From IMG/VR virus record IMGVR_UViG_3300032116_000342, positions 1 through 47,781 of that record: a stretch of DNA of 47,781 nt; one strand, given 5' to 3'. A program made the position numbers and the translations under genes. Under the pieces are notes generated by a model. It made no database searches. It was not told the origin of the DNA and saw nothing but the letters and a program-made list of their open reading frames with translations. This stretch comes from a virus. Each line of letters starts with the position of its first letter. Positions within the stretch are counted from its first letter, which is position 1. Positions 1 to 7,304 of this stretch are shown here, piece by piece.

Positions 1-195
1 ACGTGTGGCCTAGCCGATGTCTCGGTCGGCGAAGCGAACCGGCGGGAGCCAAATACCCGCCGCCGGAATCTGGTAACCGGCAATACAAACGAAATCGAAG
101 TGACGCTACTGAAATCAGAGACAGACATCACCGCGTCCAGCGTTCGACCTCGCCAGTCGAAGGAGCCGGATGGCAAACACCGGATAGTCCGCTAA
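1..195 (+). CDS. C-terminal fragment of an unknown protein (5' end outside window)
   Basis: An open frame runs from the first base to a TAA at 193-195 with no ATG in it, so it looks like the end of a gene that begins upstream. The 64 visible residues end in RQSKEPDGKHRIVR and look protein-like, with charged and beta-prone stretches such as NEIEVTLLKSETDI. I do not recognise the family. The next small ORF begins with GTG directly after the stop, in the same frame, which fits translational coupling. The 71-aa frame that overlaps it here has a poor start and arginine/proline-rich composition, so I preferred this frame, with moderate doubt. Confidence 0.4.
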   Translation, partial: TCGLADVSVGEANRREPNTRRRNLVTGNTNEIEVTLLKSETDITASSVRPRQSKEPDGKHRIVR

Positions 196-351
196 GTGAC
201 CATCGAATACTGGGTTAGTGGTCAGCCCTATGTCGGCTCTTGCAGTCTGGGTGCGGACAACAGTGGACGCGGTGATGTTTTGACGCTACAGAGCGAATGC
301 AGCGCAGCCCGACCAGGGGGCGCGACCATACAGCGGCGAGGAAGCGCATGA
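196..351 (+). CDS. Small hypothetical protein, 51 aa
   Basis: The GTG start follows the preceding TAA with no gap and stays in the same frame, and the stop TGA (349-351) overlaps the ATG of the next small gene as ATGA. That stop-start chain is the main argument for it being real. The product starts MTIEYWVSGQPYVGSCS and has two cysteines. No ribosome binding site stands out, so translation would depend on coupling or on read-through of the TAA. I do not recognise the family. Confidence 0.35.
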   Translation: MTIEYWVSGQPYVGSCSLGADNSGRGDVLTLQSECSAARPGGATIQRRGSA

Positions 352-467
352 GCGACGAACTGCCAGACAGCAAGATTCCCTGGTGGGACAACGAATACGA
401 GGGCGTGTATTCGGACGATCCCGAAGACGGCTATCCGTACGACATGGGGGCGAAGGTTCAGGAGTGA
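348..467 (+). CDS. Small acidic hypothetical protein, 39 aa
   Basis: The ATG is preceded by GAGGAAG at good spacing and overlaps the previous stop as ATGA. The product is strongly acidic and aromatic: it begins MSDELPDSKIPWWDNEYEG and continues with YSDDPEDGYPYD. There is no transmembrane segment and no family I recognise. Its position just ahead of a small membrane protein and the head genes suggests an early member of the structural operon. Function unknown. Confidence 0.5.
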   Translation: MSDELPDSKIPWWDNEYEGVYSDDPEDGYPYDMGAKVQE

Positions 468-491
468 CGCTCGCTGGAGGGCGGCAAAAGC

Positions 492-635
492 ATGAGTGCA
501 TGGCTCATCATCGTGACCGGCTGCATCTACGCCTACGTGGCTGGTGAGCAGTTCTCTCGGGGGAACGTGGGCATGGGGATCGCCTACGCCGGGTACGCCT
601 TCTCCAACATCGGGCTGTATCTGCTGGCCCGGTAG
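492..635 (+). CDS. Small membrane protein, 47 aa
   Basis: The ATG has GGAGG about ten bases upstream. The product has a first hydrophobic segment at residues 4-18 (WLIIVTGCIYAYVAG), a short polar turn (EQFSRGNVG) and a second at about 28-45 ending in IGLYLLAR, so it would sit in the membrane as a hairpin. This size and topology occur in many phage accessory proteins, including some holins and superinfection-exclusion proteins. Nothing here decides between those roles. Confidence 0.55.
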   Translation: MSAWLIIVTGCIYAYVAGEQFSRGNVGMGIAYAGYAFSNIGLYLLAR

Positions 636-672
636 CGCCTCTCGCAGGCCATAAACCCCGTGAGGGAGTTTT

Positions 673-1632
673 ATGGCCGTACCGGGTATCAAGAGCGTCG
701 CTGGGGCCGCGTCTGCGGCTGGCGAGAAGGTCAAGAAGCTAAAGGCAGAGCTTGCCGGCATGCTCGGAGTCTCGCCGCCGAAGGCTCCCGATCCGCCCGA
801 GACGATGATTCCTGCCGGCGGCGTCCCGCAGCCGAAGAGCGCTGAGGGCTTTACGCTGGCGCCGCTTGAGGAAGGCGACCCAAGCGACGTCGATCAGCAG
901 CTTGAGGACTGGGGGTCGCAGTGGGAGAAGAGCAACGCCTACCAGCGCGTTGCAGGCGAAGGCGTACGGGATTACGTGGCTCGCCTCCGCAGCATGGCGG
1001 CCGACGACAAGCACAAGCCCGGAGTAGCGCGTGCGATTGGCGAGCTTGAGTCACGGTTTGCAAGACTTCTGGGCGAAGGCAAGGTCGGCCCGATCGAGGC
1101 CGGACCTGAGGACGTGCCGGCCGAAACGACACTGAAAGGCAAGGTTGATGCCGCAAAGCGGTACACAAGGAACCAGATCACCAGGGACTACACCGACTAC
1201 CTTGCGGCGAATGGCGTAGATCAGCGCACGATCGACGCCATTCTGTCCGGCGAACTCCCGATGAACCCCACCGCGCGTGCGGAGCGCGCCTCGATGATGG
1301 GGCTCGATCCGAATGCGGTCTGGCACCGCTGGGACTACCCACTCAAGACTCAATTCAAGGGCTATACAGGCGCCGCACTGTCGAAGCCCGAATACACGCG
1401 CTCCAAAAAGGGGGCTCTGTCGTTCGTCGACTTGGCGCCGTCCAAGGAGGGTCTGGTTTACGCCTCCCACAGCCCCGAATACGCAAAGCTTGGGGTGCAG
1501 GTGCCGAAGGATCAGATCGTCCAGTACCAGCTTCTCGCGCCACGCGAGGGAATCGCAGGGCTCGATCGGCTTCCGCCTGAGGCGTACGACGCATTCCGGG
1601 AGCGGCAGGTGGCGGCGGCGAAGGGGCCATGA
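673..1632 (+). CDS. Putative virion-associated protein with a divergent ADP-ribosyltransferase-like C-terminus
   Basis: 319 aa, with a GGGAG ribosome binding site just ahead of the ATG. The N-terminus starts MAVPG, shared with the proteins at 6526 and 25957. The middle is charged and helical. The C-terminal third contains RASMMGLDPNAVWHRWDY, which resembles the entry motif of ADP-ribosyltransferases found in polyvalent phage proteins (a methionine-glycine turn followed by a VYHG-like strand), and then GLVYASHSPEYAKLG, like the family's yFs..p..A..YA strand. The canonical YHGT is not conserved, so enzyme activity is uncertain. It sits at the head of the structural operon and could be an injected effector. 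Alternatively it is only a structural protein. Confidence 0.5.
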   Translation: MAVPGIKSVAGAASAAGEKVKKLKAELAGMLGVSPPKAPDPPETMIPAGGVPQPKSAEGFTLAPLEEGDPSDVDQQLEDWGSQWEKSNAYQRVAGEGVRDYVARLRSMAADDKHKPGVARAIGELESRFARLLGEGKVGPIEAGPEDVPAETTLKGKVDAAKRYTRNQITRDYTDYLAANGVDQRTIDAILSGELPMNPTARAERASMMGLDPNAVWHRWDYPLKTQFKGYTGAALSKPEYTRSKKGALSFVDLAPSKEGLVYASHSPEYAKLGVQVPKDQIVQYQLLAPREGIAGLDRLPPEAYDAFRERQVAAAKGP

Positions 1633-1676
1633 ATAGCGATAGCGGCTCGCTGCTCGATGGATTGAAGGGGCGCTGA
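1629..1676 (+). CDS. Possible 15-residue peptide between two genes
   Basis: An ATG overlaps the upstream stop as ATGA and opens a 15-codon frame (MNSDSGSLLDGLKGR) ending two bases before the next gene's ATG. Coupling on both sides makes it a plausible relay ORF that carries ribosomes across the short gap. There is no other evidence that the peptide has a function. Confidence 0.2.
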   Translation: MNSDSGSLLDGLKGR

Positions 1677-1678
1677 CA

Positions 1679-3043
1679 ATGGCCGAAGGTCTTACCGACG
1701 ACGAAGTGCTAGCCTACACGGCGATCCTGCCAGCCACCGCCCCTGAGCGCGATCCGCAGAAGCTCCGCGCGGGCGCGATCCAGAAAGACATCTACAACCG
1801 TCACGGCCTCACTCCGGACATGCCAGCCGACGAAGCGGCCGCAAGGATTCTGGCAAAAGCCATGCTCGCCGGGCAGATTGACGATAACCGCCAGCCCGCA
1901 TCCGGCTGGGCCAACCCAGAAGAAAGGGCCGCAGCCCGCGAGGCGTACGCGCGGAAGGGCAAGACGCCGGCCGAAGTGAAGGATCGGTGGGACAAGTCCG
2001 TCTACCTCATGGACCCCGCCACCTCCGACTACTACCAAAACCACCAGCGTGACGCTGACTTCCTGACGCACGTGGCGTCGGTTCCGAAAGACGCCCCATT
2101 CCCGTACCACTACGGCATGGGCGCCTCTGGCCCACAAACGCCTCCCAAGCTGGCCGACGCTCTCGAGTATTGGGATCGCAGCAACATGAACCCGCTGTGG
2201 CGGGATTCGTGGTTGCAGGCGAACTACCAGAATCAGTCCGGTGCGGGGAATGCCGCGCTAAACGCCGCATCGAACCCAGACGTTCCAGCCGGAAACTACC
2301 TGAACTTCTCGGAGGTGGTGCCGGATTTCCTCCGCATGCAGGCCAGCGGCGAGACTGACTCCGCAGGGCAATCGTGGGAGGCGGCTGCCGGCAAGCGGAC
2401 TGCGCTGAACAGGTACAGGCCGCTGTCTCCGTCGATGATTCTCGACCTTCCTGGCGGCGCCTCGCCCAGTGACGTGCGCCAGCGCGTGCTTGCGTTGCGC
2501 GACGAGCTGCGGCAGGCCGAGCTTCCCAACCCCGACCAGCGCTGGAAGCAGTGGTCGAAGCAGAACTTTGGAACGGAGTGGGCGCCGCCGAAGTGGGTGT
2601 CGACCGGCCTGGACATGGTCTTCAGTCAAGCCGATCCGAGCGCCTTGATTCCTGGCATGGGGCCGGCGTGGAAGGCGGCTGGCGCAGGAGCCAGCGCCAC
2701 GAAGGCCGCCATGACTGGGGCCAAGATCGCCGGCAAGGGATGGGTGGCGCCTGTCGTGAAGAACGCCGTCGTGCCGGTTGCGAAGGACGCGGCTTGGGAC
2801 CAGGGCGCCGAGCAGGTCGTCGGGCAGACGCTCGTGCATACGGCTGGCGGGCCACAGGACGGCGAGGCGAAGTCGCCTGACGAGATTGCGGCCGCCAACA
2901 GGGCGCGATCCGCCATCTACGACAGAACCGTGAATGACGGGGCTATCAAGAGCGCCGACGACGACGCATTCTTGCGGTTGCAGAAGGACGGGCTTCTGGG
3001 TGCCCACGACCAAGTGCGCGCGATGAACGCATTCGGTCGCTGA
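1679..3043 (+). CDS. Putative virion protein, 454 aa
   Basis: The N-terminal 60 residues are helical (AEGLTDDEVLAYTAILPAT). The middle is tryptophan- and tyrosine-rich (ALEYWDRSNMNPLWRDSW). Residues about 315-385 form an Ala/Gly/Lys-rich, weakly hydrophobic stretch beginning DPSALIPGMGPAWKAAGAG. A DP-S-x-G-A/G-rich stretch of this kind also occurs in the 1134-aa virion protein at 31422, so a minor capsid or ejected role is reasonable. It lies directly upstream of the scaffold and capsid genes. I recognise no catalytic motif and do not know the family. Confidence 0.6.
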   Translation: MAEGLTDDEVLAYTAILPATAPERDPQKLRAGAIQKDIYNRHGLTPDMPADEAAARILAKAMLAGQIDDNRQPASGWANPEERAAAREAYARKGKTPAEVKDRWDKSVYLMDPATSDYYQNHQRDADFLTHVASVPKDAPFPYHYGMGASGPQTPPKLADALEYWDRSNMNPLWRDSWLQANYQNQSGAGNAALNAASNPDVPAGNYLNFSEVVPDFLRMQASGETDSAGQSWEAAAGKRTALNRYRPLSPSMILDLPGGASPSDVRQRVLALRDELRQAELPNPDQRWKQWSKQNFGTEWAPPKWVSTGLDMVFSQADPSALIPGMGPAWKAAGAGASATKAAMTGAKIAGKGWVAPVVKNAVVPVAKDAAWDQGAEQVVGQTLVHTAGGPQDGEAKSPDEIAAANRARSAIYDRTVNDGAIKSADDDAFLRLQKDGLLGAHDQVRAMNAFGR

Positions 3044-3091
3044 CGCTCTGCCTGTGTCCCGCTAGGCCAAGAACCCATAGGGAATGAACCC

Positions 3092-4219
3092 ATGTCGGAA
3101 GATTCCGCCGTTATTGAGAGCGATGCAATCGTAGACAGCGCTCCCGAGTCCACCTCCACGCCGGAAGCGAGTGCCCCCAGTGCCCCTTCGACGCCGGAAG
3201 CTGCACCTGCGGCGACTCCTGCACCGGCTCAGCAGACGGTGTGGGACGCCTTCCGCTCTCTCCCTGACTTCAAAGGGCAGGACGACGTGGCGATTGCACG
3301 TCGCCTCTACTCCTCGATGGAGCGTGAGAAAGCAGCAACTGAAGCTCTTGCCCAATACCAGCAGTACATCCCCTACGCCCAACAGTACCTCCAAAACCGA
3401 GAACCCTTCGAGCGATGGCTCTCCTCCCAGCGAGAGCAGCCCGCCGCCCAGCAGCAGGTCGAGAAGACCACCGCAGCGGAGGCGGTGCGCAAGTGGTGGA
3501 ACCCGCCGGAAGTCCGCGAGTCGTACAAGCAGTATCTCGTGAGGGACGAGAACGGCCGGGAAGTCATCTCGCCCGACGCTCCGCTCGACGCCAAGCACTC
3601 CCTGTACGAGTACCAGAAGTACAAGGCCGACTTCGCCCAGAAGTTCCTCACCAATCCTGAGGAAGCGCTGGGGCCGATGATTCAGGAGATTGCCCAGCAG
3701 CAGGCCCAGCAGATCGTGCAGACGCAGTTCCAGCAGGTGCAGGAACAGCAGTTCGTCTCGTCGCTCGAGGAGCAGAACCGCGATTGGCTGTACGAGGCCG
3801 ATGGCAAGACGCCCACTGAGGAGGGCAAGGCCATCGAGTCGTACATCAACGAGGCCGCCAGCTTGGGCATTCAGAGCCCTGAGGCGCGATGGGAATACGC
3901 CACGATGAAAGTGGAATTGGAGCTGCACAACAAGGTGCGTGCGATGAACGCACAGAAGGCCCAGCGCAGTGCGTTTGAGGCTGGATTACCGCAGCAAAAC
4001 GCACCTGCGCCTGTCGCTCCTGCTGCGCCTTCTGCGCCTCCTGCTGCATCTCCGGATGCACCAAGTCAGGCTCAGAAAGACATAGAGTTTCTTAGAAGGG
4101 AAGCCTCTCGCAATCCGAGCAGGAGCGCGGGAACCAGCGACCCTCGAACACCACAGGCACCGATGACTTTTGAGCAGCGTCTCGCGAAGCAGCTTCAGCG
4201 AGACGGCATCTCTTCCTGA
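3092..4219 (+). CDS. Capsid scaffolding protein (probable)
   Basis: 375 aa directly upstream of the major capsid gene, the usual scaffold position. Residues 1-48 are acidic then Ala/Pro/Ser-rich and probably disordered. The body is helical, with a Gln-rich coiled-coil-like stretch around residues 195-225 (IAQQQAQQIVQTQFQQVQEQ). A second Pro/Ala-rich linker follows at about 310-335, then a short basic helical tail ending LAKQLQRDGISS, as expected of the capsid-binding end of scaffolds. No prohead protease is visible nearby, so the scaffold may leave intact or be cut by a host enzyme. Function rests on position and composition, not on a family match. Confidence 0.7.
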   Translation: MSEDSAVIESDAIVDSAPESTSTPEASAPSAPSTPEAAPAATPAPAQQTVWDAFRSLPDFKGQDDVAIARRLYSSMEREKAATEALAQYQQYIPYAQQYLQNREPFERWLSSQREQPAAQQQVEKTTAAEAVRKWWNPPEVRESYKQYLVRDENGREVISPDAPLDAKHSLYEYQKYKADFAQKFLTNPEEALGPMIQEIAQQQAQQIVQTQFQQVQEQQFVSSLEEQNRDWLYEADGKTPTEEGKAIESYINEAASLGIQSPEARWEYATMKVELELHNKVRAMNAQKAQRSAFEAGLPQQNAPAPVAPAAPSAPPAASPDAPSQAQKDIEFLRREASRNPSRSAGTSDPRTPQAPMTFEQRLAKQLQRDGISS

Positions 4220-4233
4220 AAGGGTAAAGCGAC

Positions 4234-5352
4234 ATGGCTTCGAGCGTTGACTGGGCGCGTTCTATTGGCACGACCCTGACCCTGCATCTGAAGGAAGAGG
4301 AACAAACCACCTTCCGGAAGTACAAGGTGTTCGCGGCCCTCCAGGCGAACGGCAACGTCGCCATGAATCAAGGAGGTAGGGGCTTCGACTGGCAGGTGCG
4401 CTATCGCGACATCCCTGTGTCCTCGTACACGGGTGAGTCGCCTCGAGTCTTCGCTCGGCATGCCCTCTGGCAGAGAGCCTACCTGCCCTATCGTGGCTAC
4501 AGCGTGACGGATCAGATCACAAAGCGTGAGATGCTCGAGAATCGCGGTCAGGCGCAGCTCATCGACGTCGCCGGGAAGATGGCGAACCGGCTCCGCGAGT
4601 CGATGGAGTCGCACCTCAGCAAGGAAGTGTTCATCGACGGCTATGCCAGCGGCAACGACAACCGCTGGATGGGCCTGGAGTCGATGTTCGCCGTGAACGG
4701 CACGGTCAACGTCGCCAACGGCTCGCAGCGTGCGGCCAATGCGGCTGACCCGTTCGGCTTCCCCGCCGACGAGTACGCCGGCCTGAAGACCGGGCTCGGC
4801 CAGTACGCTGGCTCGCAGCTGTCTGCGGGCTCGTGGCCCCGAGTGCCGGCCGATCCGGAGTACGACTTTTGGTCGCCCCTGGTCTGCAATTACACCAGCA
4901 CCTACTTCGGCGGCGCTACGGCGACGTGGAAGGATCAGTGCATCGAGGCGATCCGCGAGTCGGTCAACCACGCGAAGCGGAACGACACTCGCGAGAACCA
5001 GATCGACATGATCCTTCTGGATCGGTCGATGTACATCCAGTTCCTCAACCGGCTGGATGCTCGTGAGCGTGCCATCGTGTCGAAGACCAACGGCCTGAAG
5101 TCCTACGGCTTCGGGGACGTGGTCGAAATCGACGGCATCGAAACCGCGAGCGACTATGCCGTGCCGGCCGGTGTGGGGTACGCCCTGTCCATCGGCAACA
5201 TGGAGATGAAGGTGATGACCGGGCAGCTGATGGAAGCGGAGGGTCCGTTCTACAACGAGGAGCTATCCGCGTACCGCTACGCCGTGTCGGTCCTTGCCAA
5301 CATCAAGATGAAGTCGCCTCGCAACTTCGTGAAGTTCGCCGCCCTCGCCTGA
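4234..5352 (+). CDS. Major capsid protein
   Basis: 372 aa with AAAGGG upstream of the ATG, lying between scaffold and decoration protein. It starts MASSVDWARSIGTTLTLHLK. It then shows the pattern of phage coat proteins of the HK97-like fold: a strand-rich entry (GRGFDWQVRYRDIPV), a long helix (GQAQLIDVAGKMANRLRESM) before HLSKEVFIDGYASGNDNRW (an E-loop/spine-helix type arrangement), and a late segment with MILLDRSMYIQFLNRLDARE and YGFGDVVEIDGIETASDYAVP. The late 'DRSMY..... YGFG.VVEIDG' pattern is common in phage major capsid proteins. Gene order and high-expression context support the call. Fold assignment is by inspection. Confidence 0.88.
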   Translation: MASSVDWARSIGTTLTLHLKEEEQTTFRKYKVFAALQANGNVAMNQGGRGFDWQVRYRDIPVSSYTGESPRVFARHALWQRAYLPYRGYSVTDQITKREMLENRGQAQLIDVAGKMANRLRESMESHLSKEVFIDGYASGNDNRWMGLESMFAVNGTVNVANGSQRAANAADPFGFPADEYAGLKTGLGQYAGSQLSAGSWPRVPADPEYDFWSPLVCNYTSTYFGGATATWKDQCIEAIRESVNHAKRNDTRENQIDMILLDRSMYIQFLNRLDARERAIVSKTNGLKSYGFGDVVEIDGIETASDYAVPAGVGYALSIGNMEMKVMTGQLMEAEGPFYNEELSAYRYAVSVLANIKMKSPRNFVKFAALA

Positions 5353-5374
5353 CCCAGAAGGAGTTTCCTAGCAG

Positions 5375-5911
5375 ATGAGTACGTTGACTGCTGATCCCGG
5401 TTTCGCTCGCGGCCAGACGCTCGGCATTACGATGCCGGCGTATGAGGCCGACGTCGGTGACGGCTCGAACGTCGTGGGCACCCGCAAGGTGTTTCGTGAC
5501 GAAGACCCGAAGACCGGCGCCCTCAAGAGCAATCGGACGGTCGAGTGCATCGCCGTGAAGAACACGAGCGGCTCTGCCCTCCTTCCCGGTGCGGTTGCCA
5601 AGTTCAAGGACTCGGCGATCCTGTCGGAGGTGGACGGTCTGGCGGTGGCGGCTACTACGCTCATGGGCGTGGTGGACGAGTACCTCCCGGCTGCGGGCGT
5701 GCCGAACGGCGAAGTGTTCTGGCTCGTGGTGCGTGGTCCCTCGACGGTGACGAAGACTGCCACCAGCGTTGCTGCCGGTGCGGCCTACGGCCCGTCGGCT
5801 ACGGCTGGCTCGGCTGCTGCGCAGGGCGCCAACGCCCAGCTCGGCTTCGCCATCGAGACGAGCGCCACGACCTCCGGCCGGATTCTCGTCCGCACGAACG
5901 CTGGCTTCTGA
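5375..5911 (+). CDS. Capsid decoration / head stabilising protein (probable)
   Basis: 178 aa, immediately downstream of the capsid gene and just before a strong terminator. The product is rich in Ala, Thr, Val and Gly with short beta strands: NRTVECIAVKNTSGSALLPG, then LMGVVDEYLPAAGVPNGE and VFWLVVRGPSTVTKTATS. That matches the DUF2190-like decoration protein pattern, in which an 'actvkNtsg..l.pG.v' segment is followed by 'GV..e...aG..g.vwlVv.Gp.tv'. It probably binds the outer capsid surface at near-stoichiometric copy number. An AAGGAG lies eleven bases before the ATG. Confidence 0.72.
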   Translation: MSTLTADPGFARGQTLGITMPAYEADVGDGSNVVGTRKVFRDEDPKTGALKSNRTVECIAVKNTSGSALLPGAVAKFKDSAILSEVDGLAVAATTLMGVVDEYLPAAGVPNGEVFWLVVRGPSTVTKTATSVAAGAAYGPSATAGSAAAQGANAQLGFAIETSATTSGRILVRTNAGF

Positions 5912-5937
5912 TTCTCGTCATCAACGTCGCGACGTTT

Positions 5938-5979
5938 GGCCGCAGGAGGGATGGGACGCCCCCCTGCGGCCTTTCTTTT
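5938..5979 (+). terminator. Rho-independent terminator after capsid and decoration genes
   Basis: A GC-rich stem (GGCCGCAGG-A-GGG at 5938-5950 pairing with CCC(C)CCTGCGGCC at 5959-5971, one bulged base) encloses an eight-base loop and is followed by TTTCTTTT at 5972-5979. This is a textbook intrinsic terminator. It would limit read-through from the highly expressed capsid block into the terminase and portal genes. Confidence 0.88.
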
Positions 5980-5998
5980 GGACTCGGGGCTTTCTTCT

Positions 5999-6208
5999 AT
6001 GCCGCTCCCAAACCAACCTAGCCCGATGAGCCAGTTCGATCAGCCTGACCGGCAGGCGATCATGGCGCAGCTCCACAAGGCCGGCCTGCTCGACTTCCCG
6101 GAGCTTGAGGACTTGAAGGTGAAGCGGGAGGTCGGCGCCGGCAGCGTACCAACCTCGAAGGACGGCATGGCTCCGATGATTACCTCTGTACCGCAGGCAG
6201 ATCGATGA
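5999..6208 (+). CDS. Small hypothetical protein, 69 aa
   Basis: The frame is open further upstream, but that part runs through the terminator hairpin, so I start it at the ATG at 5999. A second in-frame ATG at 6026 is possible. The product contains RQAIMAQLHKAGLLDFPELE, a probable amphipathic helix, and ends in a disordered Ser/Thr-rich tail. It overlaps the next gene as ATGA. Family and function unknown. Its position between decoration protein and terminase suggests a small head-completion or accessory protein. Confidence 0.5.
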   Translation: MPLPNQPSPMSQFDQPDRQAIMAQLHKAGLLDFPELEDLKVKREVGAGSVPTSKDGMAPMITSVPQADR

Positions 6209-6522
6209 GCGAAAGAATTAGGCTTCTACAGTCATTGCTCAACAGGCCGGATTTTGACCGCGAGCGATTCTATCGCGGCCTTCACGCCGAACCGCCAGCG
6301 GGCGAGCCGGCCATGCCGCCAGCGTCCGACTACGACGCCATGCGGCAGATGCACGAGCTGCAACAGTTCTATGCACGACATGGCATGCGTGGCCTGTATC
6401 ACCGTGATCAAGACGGCGGGGATCACGTCGGCAAAAAGCCGCACGTAATGCCAACGCTCATCCTGAGAAAACTGCAAAGCGAAGGCGACCCTTACATCCC
6501 CGAGACTCCGGCAGACAGGTGA
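6205..6522 (+). CDS. Hypothetical protein, 105 aa
   Basis: It overlaps the preceding stop as ATGA. It starts MSERIRLLQSLLNRPDFDRE and includes a His/Met-rich helix (MRQMHELQQFYARHGMRG) followed by YHRDQDGGDHVGKKPHVMP. No signal peptide, transmembrane segment or catalytic motif is evident. The His/Asp content could bind metal, but that is speculation. I do not recognise the family. Confidence 0.55.
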   Translation: MSERIRLLQSLLNRPDFDRERFYRGLHAEPPAGEPAMPPASDYDAMRQMHELQQFYARHGMRGLYHRDQDGGDHVGKKPHVMPTLILRKLQSEGDPYIPETPADR

Positions 6523-6525
6523 CGC

Positions 6526-6606
6526 ATGGCAGTGCCAGGACGATCCGCCCTTGCTGTGCCCGGCGGCCCGGCCGCTGCGATTGCGGCTCGTGCCGCGCCC
6601 CTCTAG
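6526..6606 (+). CDS. 26-residue peptide with the MAVPG start
   Basis: A short frame fills most of the gap before the small terminase gene. The peptide is MAVPGRSALAVPGGPAAAIA followed by six more residues. Its first seven residues are identical to those of the 1239-aa protein at 25957 (MAVPGRS), and MAVPG also starts the protein at 673. No strong ribosome binding site is visible. It could be a real peptide, a leader, or the remnant of a larger MAVPG protein. Confidence 0.3.
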   Translation: MAVPGRSALAVPGGPAAAIAARAAPL

Positions 6607-6626
6607 ACGCAGATGTGTGGTGAGCC

Positions 6627-7304
6627 ATGAGCGACAAGACCTGCACCGACTGCGGCGAAGACTTCCCCCTCACTCGGGACCACTTCCGGGTCAAGAAGGA
6701 CGGGTCGTTCGACGCTCGGTGCGTGGTCTGTCGCGCAAAGGTGAACAGGGGCAAGAAGCGCAAGCAGAAGGCCACTGACATGAAGGCCATCGAAGAGGGC
6801 GCCCTCAGTGCCTTCACGAAGGCTGCTGGTCGTGGAGGGGAGAACATCCCGCACTCCAGCGAACTGCTTGAGCGGCTGATGGAATACTTCGGCGGGTCCA
6901 GCGGGTTCGCCGCGATGATGGTGAAGCAGTACTTCGACGCACCTCCAGGCGGCTCGCACCGCACCAAGCTACTGGAGGGCATCGTGCGGCTCGTCACGAA
7001 GAACACTGAGCTTGGCGGCGCCAAGAAGCCACTCACCCAGTGGTCGGACGAAGAGCTTGAGAGCGAACTCGATCAGCGGCTGGGCCGCATTGCCATGAGC
7101 ATTCAGGGAGGATTCCTCAATGTCCAAGTCGCGCCGGAAACCCCCGCAGATTTCGCCGCTGCCGTCCGTCAAGCGATTGGGGGCGTTCCAGCAGAGCGAG
7201 CTGAAGGAGATGCAGGCGGAGCTGGCGAGCCGCCGGATCGAAGCCTTGAAGCTCTACCGGCCGACTCCGCAGCAGGAGGAGATTCACAAGTGCAAGGCGA
7301 GTGA
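6627..7304 (+). CDS. Terminase small subunit (probable) with N-terminal zinc ribbon
   Basis: 225 aa directly before the large terminase. The N-terminus has two CxxC pairs (C6, C9, C32, C35) in CTDCGEDFPLTRDHF and ARCVVCRAK, a zinc ribbon followed by a basic stretch (KVNRGKKRKQK), consistent with DNA binding. The middle is helical (LLERLMEYFGGSSGFAAMMV) and is typical of small-terminase oligomerisation regions. It would recognise the packaging site and regulate the large subunit. The last 62 residues are coded inside the 5' end of the large terminase in another frame, because no stop occurs before 7302. Assignment rests mainly on position plus the DNA-binding look. Confidence 0.65.
   Translation: MSDKTCTDCGEDFPLTRDHFRVKKDGSFDARCVVCRAKVNRGKKRKQKATDMKAIEEGALSAFTKAAGRGGENIPHSSELLERLMEYFGGSSGFAAMMVKQYFDAPPGGSHRTKLLEGIVRLVTKNTELGGAKKPLTQWSDEELESELDQRLGRIAMSIQGGFLNVQVAPETPADFAAAVRQAIGGVPAERAEGDAGGAGEPPDRSLEALPADSAAGGDSQVQGE

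Noticed and set aside
228-761. A 177-aa - strand frame near the start
   Set aside because: It lies across several coupled + strand small genes and has no convincing start or domain.
5936-5998. Start of the small gene at 5936
   Set aside because: The extension is the terminator hairpin read as protein; ATG 5999 is the sensible start.
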